Assembly (NCBI RefSeq): GCF_009848505.1
Contig: NZ_WWDL01000022.1
Coordinates: 1-64,000 of the forward strand
Direction of reading: 5' to 3'
Source: Muricoccus harenae
Lineage (GTDB): Bacteria > Pseudomonadota > Alphaproteobacteria > Acetobacterales > Acetobacteraceae
DNA: 64,000 bases
In this document: piece after piece, positions 44,971 to 54,539 of the stretch
How the letters are laid out: each line of letters begins with the position of its first letter
Position numbering within the stretch: the first letter of the stretch is position 1
Notes under the pieces: model-generated
Databases searched by the model: none
Told to the model about the DNA's origin: nothing
The model's input: the letters and a program-made list of their open reading frames with translations, nothing else
Translations under genes and position numbers: made by a program

Positions 44971-45980
44971 CCCCGCGGCCTTGCGGCGGTCGCAGCGGTC
45001 TTGGGCGCCTGCGCGCCCGACCTGCCCGCAGCGCCCGGTTTAGCCACGGCCTCGGTCCCGCGCCGCAGCCGGTTCTCCCCGAGGAAGAGCAGGATCGGCG
45101 CCGCGATGAAGATCGAGGAGGAGGCGGAGATGACGATGCCGAAGAGCATCGCCCAGGCGAAGCCCGCCAGTGTCTCGCCACCGAACAGGGCCAGCGGCAG
45201 CGCCGAGAGGAACAGCGTCATGGACGTGCCGAGAGTGCGGTTCAGCGTCTCGTTGATCGAGCGGTCGATCAGCTCGCGCAGCGGCATCGTCTTGAACTTG
45301 CGCAGGTTCTCCCGCATCCGGTCATAGACCACGACCTTGTCGTTGGCCGAGAAGCCGATGATCGTCAGGATCGCCGCGATGGTCGTCAGGTTAAACTCGA
45401 GCCGGGTGACGGCGAGGAAGCCCACCACCTTGGTCGTATCGAGGATCAGCGTGACGATGGCGCCGATGGCGAACTGCCATTCGAAGCGGAACCAGATGTA
45501 GATCAGCATCGCGCCGAGCGAGATGCCGAGCGCGATCAGCCCACCCCGGAACAGCTCGTCCGAGACGCGGTTGCCCACCGCCTCGGTCCGCAGGATGCGC
45601 GCGCCGGGAGCCACCGTCTCGAGCGCGCCACGCACGCGGGAGACGGCCTGCTGCGTCGCGCCTTCCTCCCCCTGCACGGGCAGGCGGATCAGGACGGTGG
45701 AGGCGTCGCCGAATTCCTGGATGCCGACATCGCCGAGATTGAGGCCCGCGACGGCGCTGCGGAGCTGGCCGAGATCGGCGGGGCCCGGCGTGCGGGCCTC
45801 CATGATGATGCCGCCCTTGAAGTCGATGCCCTGTTCGAGCCCCGGATTGATGGCGAGGATGACGGAGCCGATGGAGAGCACCGCCGAGACGACGAGCCCC
45901 ATTACGCGCCCCTTCATGAAGGGGATGCGCGTGTCATCGGGCACCAGGCGGAAGAGAGGGCGGCGGAGGAAGCCGAACAT
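44967..45980 (-). CDS. secF: protein translocase subunit SecF
   Basis: A 337-residue SecF: TM1 at about 24-44, a periplasmic domain including GIDFKGGIIMEARTPG, then five C-terminal helices with GFSANDKVVVYDRMREN, the conserved TM4-TM5 motif, and RTLGTSMTLFLSALPLALFG. A basic Ala-rich tail follows. The start is the ATG at 45980 with AGGGAGAA upstream. With SecD it uses the proton gradient to help secretion. Follows secD by 14 bases. Confidence 0.95.
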   Translation of the reverse strand: MFGFLRRPLFRLVPDDTRIPFMKGRVMGLVVSAVLSIGSVILAINPGLEQGIDFKGGIIMEARTPGPADLGQLRSAVAGLNLGDVGIQEFGDASTVLIRLPVQGEEGATQQAVSRVRGALETVAPGARILRTEAVGNRVSDELFRGGLIALGISLGAMLIYIWFRFEWQFAIGAIVTLILDTTKVVGFLAVTRLEFNLTTIAAILTIIGFSANDKVVVYDRMRENLRKFKTMPLRELIDRSINETLNRTLGTSMTLFLSALPLALFGGETLAGFAWAMLFGIVISASSSIFIAAPILLFLGENRLRRGTEAVAKPGAAGRSGAQAPKTAATAARPRG

Positions 45981-45994
45981 GGTTGTTCTCCCTC

Positions 45995-47602
45995 TCAGAC
46001 CGGCAGCTCGCGCGGACGGCGCGCGCGGTACCACCAGGAGACGAACAGGCGGACGAGGGTGGTGGCGGTCCACATCTGCACGATGGTGCCGATGGCGACC
46101 GTGACGGCAAAGCCCTTCACCGGGCCGGAGCCGAAGGCATAGAGGCAAACCATGGCGATCAGGTTGGTCAGGTTGCTGTCCATGATCGTGCCGGAGGCCT
46201 TGGTGAAGCCCATCTCCAGCGCCTGGATCGGAGTCCGCCCCGCCCGCGTCTCCTCGCGGATGCGTTCATTGATGAGGATGTTGGCGTCGAGCGCCGTGCC
46301 GAGGGTCAGCACGATGCCGGCGATGCCCGGCAGCGTCAGCGTCGCCTGCAGCAGGGACAGCGCCGCCATCATCAGCATGATGTTCACCAGCAGGGCGATG
46401 TTGGCGAACCAGCCGAACAGGCCATAGGCAAAGCCCATGTAGAGGAAGACGAAGAGGGCGCCGACCGCGAGCGAGATCATGCCCGCCCGGATGGCATCCG
46501 CGCCCAGCTCCGGCCCGACCGTTCGCTCCTCCACCACCGTCAGGGGCGCGGGCAGGGCGCCGGCGCGCAGCAGCACGGCGATGTCGTTCGCGCTGCGTGC
46601 GTTGAAGCTGCCGCTGATCTGGCCGCTGCCGCCGATGATCGGCTCGCGGATCACCGGAGCGGTGATCACCTTGTCATCCAGCACGATGGCGAAGGGGCGG
46701 CCGACATTCTGCCGCGTCACCTCGGCAAAGCGGCGGGTGCCCACGCTGTCGAAGGTGAAGTTCACCACCCATTCGCCATTCCGGCTGTCCTGGCCCGCGC
46801 GGGCATCGGACAGGTTGGCGCCGTCCACCTCCACGCGGCGGCGCACGGCGTAGCGCTGGGCAGGCTGACCGTCCCGCGCCTCGCCGGAAAGGAACTGCAC
46901 GCCCGGGGGCGGGGCGCCCGTGCCGTTCGGATTCGCATTCTCGTCCAGCAGGTGGAAGGTCATGCGGGCGGTGCGGCCCAGCAGGTCCTTGATCCGGTTG
47001 GGGTCCTCCACGCCCGGCAGCTGCACCAGAATGCGGTTCTGCCCCTGGCGGGCAATCAGCGCTTCGGACACGCCGGTTTCATCGATGCGGCGGCGGACGA
47101 TCTCGATGGACTGCTCCACGGCGCCGGTGCCGCGCGCCACCAGGGCGGCGTCCGACAGGGTGGCGGTGACGGTGCCGTCCGGGCTGGTGGCGACGGTGAT
47201 GTCCGGCTCGGTGGCGCCAGTGGCGGAGCCGCGGATCGGAACCGGGTTGGCCAGTTCCCGCAACTGGGCGGCGGCGGCCTCGGTCTGGGCCGGATCGCGC
47301 ACGCGCAGCGTGAGGCGGCGGTTGTTCGGATCCGGCGACAGGTTCAGGTAGCCAATATTGGCAGTGCGCAGCCGTGTGCGGGCACCATCGGCCAGGCTTT
47401 CCACCCGCTCCCGCACCACCGCGTTCATGTCCACCTCCAGCAGGAGATAGGAGCCGCCGCGCAGGTCGAGGCCCAGCGAGATCTGCCGCGCCGCCCAGTC
47501 GGGCAGGGCCGAGCGGGGCACGAGATTCGGAACGCAAAGAAGCAGGCCCAAGGCGATAACGCCCAGGATCGCGGCGACCTTCCACCGCGCGAAGTACAGC
47601 AT
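45995..47602 (-). CDS. secD: protein translocase subunit SecD
   Basis: A 535-residue SecD: TM1 at about 8-26, then the large periplasmic region (P1 with ISLGLDLRGGSYLLLEVD, and a second part ending FNARSANDIAVLLRAGALPA), followed by five helices with TLGTALDANILINERIREE, the conserved proton-coupling motif. The order secD-secF is standard. Acts at the inner membrane with SecYEG. Confidence 0.96.
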   Translation of the reverse strand: MLYFARWKVAAILGVIALGLLLCVPNLVPRSALPDWAARQISLGLDLRGGSYLLLEVDMNAVVRERVESLADGARTRLRTANIGYLNLSPDPNNRRLTLRVRDPAQTEAAAAQLRELANPVPIRGSATGATEPDITVATSPDGTVTATLSDAALVARGTGAVEQSIEIVRRRIDETGVSEALIARQGQNRILVQLPGVEDPNRIKDLLGRTARMTFHLLDENANPNGTGAPPPGVQFLSGEARDGQPAQRYAVRRRVEVDGANLSDARAGQDSRNGEWVVNFTFDSVGTRRFAEVTRQNVGRPFAIVLDDKVITAPVIREPIIGGSGQISGSFNARSANDIAVLLRAGALPAPLTVVEERTVGPELGADAIRAGMISLAVGALFVFLYMGFAYGLFGWFANIALLVNIMLMMAALSLLQATLTLPGIAGIVLTLGTALDANILINERIREETRAGRTPIQALEMGFTKASGTIMDSNLTNLIAMVCLYAFGSGPVKGFAVTVAIGTIVQMWTATTLVRLFVSWWYRARRPRELPV

Positions 47603-47735
47603 GGCCTGTTCGGCCCCCCGTTAAAAACTGGCAATCTGCCCTGGAAACAGGGGCGGAACATGCGGCCCGGCCGCCCCCGATGCAACCCTGGTGGTTCTTT
47701 GCTACAGGCCTCCGTCTTCGAAGGGGATCGGGCAT

Positions 47736-48704
47736 ATGCGGCTACGTCTGGGCATCCTGGGGGCCGGCCATTTCGGCCGCTTCCACGCGCTGAAGGCCGC
47801 GAAGGCCCCGCGCTTCGACTTCATCGGCCTGCATGATGCCGATCCGGCCCGTGCCGCGGTGGTGGCGGCCGAGGCCGGCTGCCCCGCCCTTTCGGCAGAG
47901 GAGGTGATTGGCCGGGCGGAAGCCGTGATCGTGGCCGCGCCTACCGCCTTCCACCATGGACTGGCCCATGAGGCGCTTTCCGCCGGAAGGCATGTGCTGG
48001 TGGAGAAGCCGATCGCCGCCACGCTGGAGCAGGCCGACGAGTTGGTCGCGCTGGCCAAGGCGAAGGGCGTCGTCCTGCAGGTCGGGCAGCTCGAGCGCTT
48101 TTCCGGCGGCATGCGCGCGCTTCGGGCGGAGGGCGGCCTCGCCGCGCGGGTGGGACGCCCGCTCTATATGGAGGCCATCCGCATCGCGCCCTTCCGGCCA
48201 CGCAGCCTGGATGTCTCGGTGATCCTGGACCTGATGATCCACGACCTGGACCTGGCGCTGGCCCTGGCGAACAGTCCGCTGGTCGGGGTGGATGCTGTCG
48301 GCAGCAGCGTCGTCTCCCCGACCATCGACATCGCCAATGCCCGGCTCCGCTTCGGCAATGGTGCCGCCGCCACCATCACTGCCAGCCGCGTCTCCCTGCA
48401 CATGGAGCGCCGCCTGCGGCTCTTCGGCGACAGCGGCTACCTCAACCTGGACCATCTGAAGCGGGAGATGAGCTGGGTCCGGCGCGGGGAGGGCGAGCCG
48501 CTGGAGCAGATCCCCGGCCATGGCCTCTCCCAGGCAACCTGGGCGGAAAGCGACAGCCTGGAGGCCGAGCATGCCTCCTTTGCCGCGGCTTGCCTGGACG
48601 GAGCGCCGATCGAGGCGGATGGCGCGGCCGGGCGGGCGGCGCTGGATGCGGCGCTGCGGGTGGAGGCGGCGGTGAAGGCGTGTCTGGAGGCCGTGGGCGC
48701 CTAG
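47736..48704 (+). CDS. Gfo/Idh/MocA-family oxidoreductase
   Basis: A 322-residue NAD(P)-dependent oxidoreductase: Rossmann motif GILGAGHFGRFHALKAAK (about 6-23), the family EKP motif in VLVEKPIAA with the catalytic lysine, then a C-terminal alpha/beta domain (LMIHDLDLALAL, with the conserved aspartate-histidine pair). Substrate probably a sugar or inositol derivative; not resolved. The ATG at 47736 has AAGGGG upstream. Divergent from secD. Confidence 0.87.
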   Translation: MRLRLGILGAGHFGRFHALKAAKAPRFDFIGLHDADPARAAVVAAEAGCPALSAEEVIGRAEAVIVAAPTAFHHGLAHEALSAGRHVLVEKPIAATLEQADELVALAKAKGVVLQVGQLERFSGGMRALRAEGGLAARVGRPLYMEAIRIAPFRPRSLDVSVILDLMIHDLDLALALANSPLVGVDAVGSSVVSPTIDIANARLRFGNGAAATITASRVSLHMERRLRLFGDSGYLNLDHLKREMSWVRRGEGEPLEQIPGHGLSQATWAESDSLEAEHASFAAACLDGAPIEADGAAGRAALDAALRVEAAVKACLEAVGA

Positions 48705-48746
48705 GAGTGCCATTGCCCTATGGGTGAACCGCCCCGGGGAGAAGCG

Positions 48747-48791
48747 CCTGGAGCATTGCCCTCGAAGGCGGAGGGCGAAGGATGCTCCAGG
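48747..48791. repeat. 45-base palindromic element
   Basis: Outer arms CCTGGAGCAT and ATGCTCCAGG pair perfectly, and inner arms GCCCTC and GAGGGC extend the stem after a one- and four-base bulge. It lies between the convergent Gfo/Idh/MocA gene and the orphan gene. It looks like a repetitive extragenic palindrome or a bidirectional terminator, without T-runs. Confidence 0.55.
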
Positions 48792-48803
48792 CCGCGCCGG
48801 CCC

Positions 48804-49478
48804 TCAGGCTGGCGTCGCGAACCGGCTGTAATCCTTGGTGTTGATCAGCTTCGCCTTGATCTGGGCGACGCCGATATATTCCTTCAGGGCGAACAGGTAT
48901 TTGGTGAAGGTGGAATCCGTCGCCGCCTTCTTGTTGTTCGGCCCGAACACGATTCCCAGCTTCGCCTCATGGTCATGCCTGACGCGGATGTAGCCGAAGG
49001 CGAAAAGCCCGATCAGCTCGCGGCCAAGAACGCGCGGGCGCGATGCGGAGGCGTCCCATAACAGGTCATCGGCCGGGTTCGTGCCCGATGCGAGATGGAA
49101 CTGAGCGAGCCCGTGGATGCCGCCAAGCAGCCAGGCGTCGTTCGGAAGCGGCCACCAATCCTGCTCGTTGAGAACGCTGCCGGTCTTGTTGGAAGCCGAG
49201 GTTCGGGGATTTCGGCCGGTCGTCGTGCCGCTGGGATTGGTCATGGGGTAGGCGGCCGTCGTTCCTATGTTCTTCAGCATGTCGTTGTCCTGGCGGATTG
49301 AGATGTCGCCAAGCACCAGCATGGAGAGCTGCGAATTCCGGGCATTGGAGTAGAGCTTCCAAGCCCGGTCGATCTCTTCCGTCTTGCCCCATCGGTCGGC
49401 GTACCAGCGGGGCATCTGCTTGCTGTAGTCGCTGTAGAGGCCGTCGAGTTCGGTCTTGAACGTCTGCTGGTCGTACAT
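48804..49478 (-). CDS. orphan hypothetical protein
   Basis: A 224-residue protein with no signal peptide or membrane segment. It starts MYDQQTFKTELDGLYSDYSK, contains WYADRWGKTEEIDRAWKLY and later LIGLFAFGYIRVRHDHEAKL and GIVFGPNN. I do not recognise a family. The codon use and amino-acid composition (Asn, Lys, Tyr, Trp) are less GC-driven than its neighbours, which suggests transfer. The start is certain: AGGAGGTG lies 6 bases upstream, the strongest ribosome site I noted in the window. It stands alone between two palindromic elements. Confidence 0.72.
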   Translation of the reverse strand: MYDQQTFKTELDGLYSDYSKQMPRWYADRWGKTEEIDRAWKLYSNARNSQLSMLVLGDISIRQDNDMLKNIGTTAAYPMTNPSGTTTGRNPRTSASNKTGSVLNEQDWWPLPNDAWLLGGIHGLAQFHLASGTNPADDLLWDASASRPRVLGRELIGLFAFGYIRVRHDHEAKLGIVFGPNNKKAATDSTFTKYLFALKEYIGVAQIKAKLINTKDYSRFATPA

Positions 49479-49582
49479 GGCACCTCCTGAATGGGCGTCA
49501 CGGCTGCCCTTCTGCCTGGATGCAGTCCAGGGTGCGGAGATGTCGGCGCCCCTTCGGTTGTCCTGGTGGCCGTAAACTCGCC

Positions 49583-49599
49583 CAGTTCGACTGGAACTG
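49583..49599. promoter_or_regulatory. inverted repeat upstream of the orphan gene
   Basis: CAGTTC, 5 bases, GAACTG, located 105-121 bases upstream of the orphan gene start. Its symmetry would suit a dimeric regulator. Function unproven. Confidence 0.3.
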
Positions 49600-49770
49600 C
49601 TCCGCACTACAGCTTCTGCGTGTGTTGGGGCGCCATGCAACTTCAATGTAGGAGGAGAGGCGGGCTTGTGCCCGCAGAAATCAAACGCACAGTACCACTG
49701 GCGCAGGTGCCGAGTGGATGGTGGATCTGGGCAGCTTCCGCGCCGGCCACCGTGGCAAACCCCCGGGGGT

Positions 49771-49819
49771 CCGGGGGCCGCGTTCGGCCCCCGGTGGGAT
49801 CCAGGGGCAAAGCCCCTGG
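49771..49819. repeat. two-hairpin intergenic repeat next to transaldolase
   Basis: First hairpin: 10-bp perfect arms CCGGGGGCCG and CGGCCCCCGG with a CGTT loop (49771-49794). Second: 8-bp arms CCAGGGGC and GCCCCTGG with an AAA loop (49801-49819). It ends 7 bases from the transaldolase stop. Paired hairpins like these recur as extragenic repeats in GC-rich alphaproteobacteria and may act as transcript ends. Confidence 0.65.
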
Positions 49820-49826
49820 CCGCGGA

Positions 49827-50483
49827 TCAGAGAATCGACTGCCCCGTCTTCTGCCAATCCGCCAGGAAGCTCTCCAGCCCCCGATCTGTCAGCGGATGCT
49901 TGTAGAGTGACTTGATCACCGACGGCGGCAGGGTGGCGACATGCGCACCGATCTTGGCGGCCTGGATCAGGTGGATCGGGTGGCGGATGGAGGCCACCAG
50001 CACCTCGGTCCGGATGGCCGGATAGTTGTCATAGATCTGGACCGTGTCCTCGATCAGCTGCATGCCGTCCTGGCCGATGTCGTCCAACCGCCCGACGAAG
50101 GGGGAGATGTAGGTCGCGCCGGCCTTGCCCGCGAGCAGCGCCTGGGCCGCGGAGAAGCACAGGGTCACGTTGACCATCACCCCGTTGTTCACCATATGTT
50201 TGCATGCGCGCAGCCCGGCTTCGGTCAGCGGCAGCTTGATGACGACGTTGGGGGCGATCCGCCCGAGGAATTCCCCCTCGCGCATCATGCCGTTGTAATC
50301 CGTGGCCGTGACCTCGGCGCTGACGGGGCCGGGGGTGATGTCGCAGATCTCCTTGATCACCTCGGCCATTGGGCGGCCGGACTTGGCGATCAGGGACGGG
50401 TTGGTGGTGACGCCGTCGAGCAGCCCGCTCTCGGCGAGGGCGCGGATTTCGGAGACCTCGGCGGTGTCCACGAAAAATTTCAT
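49827..50483 (-). CDS. tal: transaldolase (fructose-6-phosphate aldolase-like subfamily)
   Basis: A 218-residue TIM-barrel protein of the short transaldolase type: [20 protein letters not shown] at the N-terminus, [13 protein letters not shown], and [15 protein letters not shown] with the Schiff-base lysine of the family, then [20 protein letters not shown]. The length of about 220 fits the Fsa/TalC group rather than classical TalB (about 315). It transfers dihydroxyacetone units in the pentose phosphate pathway. Divergent from priA. Confidence 0.92.
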   Translation of the reverse strand: MKFFVDTAEVSEIRALAESGLLDGVTTNPSLIAKSGRPMAEVIKEICDITPGPVSAEVTATDYNGMMREGEFLGRIAPNVVIKLPLTEAGLRACKHMVNNGVMVNVTLCFSAAQALLAGKAGATYISPFVGRLDDIGQDGMQLIEDTVQIYDNYPAIRTEVLVASIRHPIHLIQAAKIGAHVATLPPSVIKSLYKHPLTDRGLESFLADWQKTGQSIL

Positions 50484-50555
50484 GATCTCTGTCCTGGAAG
50501 GCGCGGCCCTGGAGGCCGGGAAGGGGCGGGGTCTGGCGGGGGCGGATCAATAGCG

Positions 50556-52886
50556 ATGGAAGAGGCCGAGTCCAGCGCGAAGGGCGCAAGCCTGGATGGC
50601 GGGCTGTTCGGGGACGGCCTCGTCTCCGCGCCCGCCGCCACGACCAAGGGCAAGCGCCGCGGCGCCGCGCCCAAGGGGCCGCCGGCCCGCCGCATCCGCG
50701 TGCTGCTGCCGCTGCCGCTCGATACGCCAGGGGGCGGCGCCTATGATTACCGCGTGCCCAACGGCACGCTTCTGCCGGAGCCGGGCAGCTTCGTTGCCGT
50801 GCCCCTGGGCGGGCGCGAGATGCTCGGAGTGGTCTGGGATGGCGAACCGGATCCGAACCTGGCCGAGGGCCGCCTCCGCGATATCCTGGGAATCCTGCCT
50901 GCGCCGCCGATGAAGGAGGCACTGCGCCGCTTCGTCGAATGGGTGGCCGCCTACACGCTTGCCCCGCCCGGGGCGGTGCTGCGCATGGCGATGAGCGTGC
51001 CCTCCGCCCTGGAACCGCCGGGCCAGCAGGCCGGATGGAAGCTTTCCGCCGCCGGCGAGATCGCCCGCGAGGGCGCCCCGGGCTACCGGATGACCCCCCA
51101 GCGCCGCCGGGTGTTGGAAGCGATGCAACCCGGCGAACCCCGGGCCGGCGCCGATATCGCCGATGAGGCCGAGGTCTCCACCGGCGTGCTGCGCGGCCTG
51201 GCCGATGCCGGGCTGATCGAGCCCGCCCTGCTGCCGCGCCCCCGCAGCTTCGCCCGGCCCGATCCGGAGCATCCCGGCCCGTTCCTGGCGCCGGAGCAGG
51301 AGGAGGCGGCGGCCAGCCTCCGGGAATCGGTGGCGAAGCGCGCCTTTGGCGTCACTCTGCTGGCCGGCGTGACCGGCTCGGGCAAGACCGAGGTCTATCT
51401 CGATGCCGTGGCCGAATGCCTGCGCCAGGGGCGCCAGGCACTGGTTCTGCTGCCGGAAATCGCCCTCTCGGCGCAATGGCTGGACCGCTTCAAGGCCCGT
51501 TTCGGCTGCGCCCCCGCCCTGTGGCACTCGGAACTCTCGGGCCGGCTGCGCCGCGCCACCTGGCGTGCGGTGGCGGATGGGGAGGTGGGGGTGCTGGTCG
51601 GCGCCCGCTCGGCCCTGTTCCTGCCCTTCCCGAATCTCGGCCTCATCATCGTGGACGAGGAGCACGAGACCGCCTTCAAGCAGGAGGACGGCGTTATCTA
51701 CCACGCCCGCGACATGGCCGTGGTGCGCGCCCGCATGGCCGAGGCGAGCTGCGTCCTCGTCTCCGCCACGCCGAGCCTTGAGACGCTGACCAATGCCGAG
51801 CAGGGCCGCTATTCGGCCGTCAACCTTCCCAGCCGCCACGGCAGCGCCGGCCTTCCGGAGGTGACGGTGCTGGACCTGCGCAAGGTTCCGCCCGAGCGCG
51901 GCCGCTTCATCTCCCCTCCGCTGATCGAGGCGATCACCGAGACCCTGGCGAAGGGGGAGCAGGCCATGCTCTTCCTCAACCGTCGCGGCTATGCGCCGAT
52001 GACACTGTGCCGCACCTGCGGCCATCGCATCCGGTGTCCCAACTGTACGGCCTGGCTGGTGGAGCACCGCGCGCAAAGGCGCTTGCAATGCCACCATTGC
52101 GGCCATGCTGAGCCCATCCCCCCGCACTGCCCGGAATGCGGCGCGGAGGGCAGCCTGACCGCCATCGGTCCCGGAGTGGAGCGAATCCAGGAGGAGGCTG
52201 CGCAGCTTTTCCCCGATGCGCGCCGCTTCGTGATGGCTTCCGACACCATTCCCGGCCCCGCCGCCGCCGCCGAGGCCGCCCGCATGATCGCGGACCGCGA
52301 AGTGGATTTGCTGATCGGCACCCAGATCGTCGCCAAGGGCTGGCACTTCGCGCATCTGACGCTGGTGGGGGTGGTGGATGCCGATCTTGGCCTCGCGGGT
52401 GGCGACTTGCGGGCCGCTGAGCGGACGGTGCAGCTGCTCCACCAGGTTTCCGGCCGCGCCGGCCGCGCGGAAAGCCCGGGCAAGGTGCTGCTGCAATCCT
52501 GGAACCCCGAACACCCGGTCATGCAGGCCCTGGTGTCGGGCAACCTGGAAAACTTCATGGCCGAGGAGGCGGAGGCCCGGCGCCCCGGCGCCTGGCCGCC
52601 CTTTGGCCGTCTCGCCGCCCTGATCGTCTCCTCCGAGGATGAACGCGCGGCGGACCGGGTGGCGCGGGACCTTGGCCTGGCCGCACCGGGCGGGGAGGGG
52701 GTCCAGGTTCTGGGGCCCGCCCCGGCGCCCCTGGCCATGCTGCGCGGCCGCCACCGCCGCCGCCTGCTTCTGAAGGCGCGGCGGGACGTGGCCGTTCAGC
52801 CGCTCCTGCGTTCCTGGCTCTCCCGGGTGGAGGTGCCGAATGCGGTGCGGGTGCAGGTCGACGTGGACCCGGTGAGCTTCCTCTAA
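50556..52886 (+). CDS. priA: primosomal replication restart helicase PriA
   Basis: A 776-residue PriA: N-terminal DNA-binding part (about 45-150), DEAD-like ATPase with [15 protein letters not shown] (Walker A) and IIVDEEHE (Walker B), a zinc-binding region with paired cysteines ([13 protein letters not shown], then CHHCG and CPECG), and the second helicase lobe with [11 protein letters not shown] and [11 protein letters not shown]. It reloads the replisome at stalled forks. The first 40 residues are a low-complexity extension. Upstream reading past 50556 would overlap the divergent transaldolase gene. Confidence 0.95.
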   Translation: MEEAESSAKGASLDGGLFGDGLVSAPAATTKGKRRGAAPKGPPARRIRVLLPLPLDTPGGGAYDYRVPNGTLLPEPGSFVAVPLGGREMLGVVWDGEPDPNLAEGRLRDILGILPAPPMKEALRRFVEWVAAYTLAPPGAVLRMAMSVPSALEPPGQQAGWKLSAAGEIAREGAPGYRMTPQRRRVLEAMQPGEPRAGADIADEAEVSTGVLRGLADAGLIEPALLPRPRSFARPDPEHPGPFLAPEQEEAAASLRESVAKRAFGVTLLAGVTGSGKTEVYLDAVAECLRQGRQALVLLPEIALSAQWLDRFKARFGCAPALWHSELSGRLRRATWRAVADGEVGVLVGARSALFLPFPNLGLIIVDEEHETAFKQEDGVIYHARDMAVVRARMAEASCVLVSATPSLETLTNAEQGRYSAVNLPSRHGSAGLPEVTVLDLRKVPPERGRFISPPLIEAITETLAKGEQAMLFLNRRGYAPMTLCRTCGHRIRCPNCTAWLVEHRAQRRLQCHHCGHAEPIPPHCPECGAEGSLTAIGPGVERIQEEAAQLFPDARRFVMASDTIPGPAAAAEAARMIADREVDLLIGTQIVAKGWHFAHLTLVGVVDADLGLAGGDLRAAERTVQLLHQVSGRAGRAESPGKVLLQSWNPEHPVMQALVSGNLENFMAEEAEARRPGAWPPFGRLAALIVSSEDERAADRVARDLGLAAPGGEGVQVLGPAPAPLAMLRGRHRRRLLLKARRDVAVQPLLRSWLSRVEVPNAVRVQVDVDPVSFL

Positions 52887-52925
52887 GGCTTCGTCTAAGA
52901 AACGGATTCGCAGGCTGCGGCCAAC

Positions 52926-52956
52926 GGAAAACAGCCCCAGACTCCGTCCGGGGCTG
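52926..52956 (-). terminator. Rho-independent terminator of the small-protein pair
   Basis: Minus strand: CAGCCCC and GGGGCTG arms, 11-base loop, then TTTTCC. It is 27 bases beyond the stop of the 104-residue protein. It also lies 40 bases after priA, where the plus-strand stem could help end that transcript. Confidence 0.75.
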
Positions 52957-52982
52957 CTCCGTTCACGCGGCTGAAGAAGCGA

Positions 52983-53297
52983 TCAGCCCTGGAGTGGCAG
53001 GTCGTCCCGCGCATTTCGCGCCCGGGCCACACCGCCGCCTTCGACATAGATCTCCGTTGCATCCGGCTGGACGCCGAATCCGGGCACTGCGGGCCGCATC
53101 GCCGGATCGGCATCCGGGGCGGCGCTCTCCAGCGCCTCGTCGAGTTCGGCGCCCCGGCCGACGCCGGGTTGCAGCCCCTCCCGCCAGCCGCCCGTTTCGC
53201 GGAGCCGCCGCTCCTCCTCCAGGCCTTCGTAAGGTCCGCTCCGCTTCTCCTCGGACCGGACCTCCTCTGGCCGGTCCCCAGGCTTGCTACCGCTCAT
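52983..53297 (-). CDS. small hydrophilic hypothetical protein
   Basis: A 104-residue protein rich in Glu, Arg, Gly and Pro, with no signal peptide, membrane segment or recognised motif; likely intrinsically disordered. It follows the 81-residue stress-type protein by 12 bases on the same strand and precedes a terminator, so the two form a small operon, possibly under the EcfG-like promoter upstream. Family and function unknown. Confidence 0.6.
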   Translation of the reverse strand: MSGSKPGDRPEEVRSEEKRSGPYEGLEEERRLRETGGWREGLQPGVGRGAELDEALESAAPDADPAMRPAVPGFGVQPDATEIYVEGGGVARARNARDDLPLQG

Positions 53298-53309
53298 GGC
53301 ACGGCACCC

Positions 53310-53555
53310 CTAGGGCTTGCCGCCCGACCGGGTGCCGGCCTCGCCGCTACCCTGGTCGGTGGCCTTGCCGAGGTCCTTGCCGCCCGGCGAGATGAAGCCT
53401 GTGGTGCCGGAATTCGTGTTCGCGGGATCGGAGGCGGGGAAGGTGTCCTCGACTGCCTTGTCGGCCTTTGCCTCGCGCCCCGCCCCCGGCTTCAGGTCCG
53501 ATACCCAGTCGCCCGTTTCGCGGTCCCGCTTCTGGTCGGTCTTATCCGTGCTCAT
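53310..53555 (-). CDS. small hydrophilic protein, likely stress-associated
   Basis: An 81-residue polar, disordered protein (Asp, Lys, Gly, Ser and Thr rich; [17 protein letters not shown] in the middle). The ASDP segment resembles small proteins often seen in alphaproteobacterial stress regulons, but I cannot name a family. The start at 53555 is supported by AGGAGG 8 bases upstream. An EcfG-like promoter lies about 80 bases upstream. Confidence 0.65.
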   Translation of the reverse strand: MSTDKTDQKRDRETGDWVSDLKPGAGREAKADKAVEDTFPASDPANTNSGTTGFISPGGKDLGKATDQGSGEAGTRSGGKP

Positions 53556-53937
53556 GCTGGCCTCCTTGGCAGGAATTCGTGGTCGCTCCGGAAGCAGGGG
53601 CGGAGCGCCCCGCCCCTCCGGGTCAGGGATAGAGCGCGGCAGGTGGGGGAGGGTTCCAATCGACCGGCAGGTGCACCAATTATGGGGCACAGGCAGGGGC
53701 GCGGGACGCGCCGCTTCCGGGCTGGCCGGCATGCCGGGCGGCATCGGTGTGCGATGGGCCCGACCCAGGGGCGTTGTTCGCGCCCTGGGGCGATTGCACC
53801 GCCGCATTGCATCATGTTAAGGGGCCCGCGCCGGCGCCTGGGGATTCCCGGAGCGTCACGCGCAGGCCCGCCTAACCCGGTAATGCCGGTGGAATCGGGC
53901 GGACAGGTCCTCACCAACCCCTCGAACGGGATCGCCA
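53556..53937. other. gene-free region between the small-protein operon and atpH
   Basis: No gene I can support. It should hold the divergent promoters of the small-protein pair and of the atp operon. The only motif I can name is the EcfG-like element at 53633-53657. Confidence 0.55.
53633..53657 (-). promoter_or_regulatory. putative EcfG-type promoter for the small-protein pair
   Basis: Minus strand: GGAAC, 16 bases, CGCT, against the EcfG pattern GGAAC, 16-17 bases, CGTT. The -35 is exact, with one mismatch in the -10. About 78 bases before the start codon. Confidence 0.45.
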
Positions 53938-54537
53938 GTGGCCTCCGAAGCAGCCGCCATCGACAAGTCTGCCGCGCCCCAGGCCACTTCAGGCCAGACG
54001 GGCGGCGTGGCGCAGCGCTACGCCCTCGCGCTGCTGGAACTGGCCAAGGACAAGAAGACGGTCGACGCCGTCGCGGCCGAGGTCGAGAACCTTGCCGCCC
54101 TCGTCCGCGAGGATGCCGGCTTCCGCGCCTTCATCGCCGATCCCCGGCTGGGCGCCGCGGCCCAGCGGAACGGCGCCTTCGCCGTGCTGGACCGCGCCCG
54201 CATCGGCGGGGACGTGAAGAACCTGGTGGGCGTGTTGATCGCCAACCGCCGCCTCTCGGCGCTCGCCGAGGTGCTGTCCACCTTCGGCGCCCTGCTTGCA
54301 GAGCAGCGGGGGCAGCAGGCGGCCGAGGTCGTCACCGCCCATCCGCTGAACGCGACCCAGCGCACCCAGATCGCCGCCCGCCTCACCGAGGCCGGCTATT
54401 CCAACGTCCGCCTCACCGAGACGGTGGACGCTTCCATCCTGGGCGGCCTGATCGTCAAGATCGGGTCTCGCCTCTACGACACATCCATCAAGTCCAGGCT
54501 CCAGCGCCTGAGCTACGCCATGAAGGGGGCCGCCTGA
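53938..54537 (+). CDS. atpH: ATP synthase F1 subunit delta
   Basis: A 199-residue delta subunit (OSCP): N-terminal helical domain after an Ala-rich extension (about 1-24), [17 protein letters not shown], and the C-terminal conserved stretch [20 protein letters not shown]. It links F1 to the peripheral stalk. GTG start. First gene of the atpHAGDC operon; the next gene starts 2 bases later. Confidence 0.94.
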   Translation: MASEAAAIDKSAAPQATSGQTGGVAQRYALALLELAKDKKTVDAVAAEVENLAALVREDAGFRAFIADPRLGAAAQRNGAFAVLDRARIGGDVKNLVGVLIANRRLSALAEVLSTFGALLAEQRGQQAAEVVTAHPLNATQRTQIAARLTEAGYSNVRLTETVDASILGGLIVKIGSRLYDTSIKSRLQRLSYAMKGAA

Positions 54538-54539
54538 CC

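Larger units (their letters stand above)
49479..49826. other. gene-free region upstream of the orphan gene
   Basis: No convincing coding sequence. It holds the likely promoter of the orphan gene, an inverted repeat CAGTTC-GACTG-GAACTG (49583-49599), and the two-hairpin repeat at 49771-49819. Confidence 0.6.
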
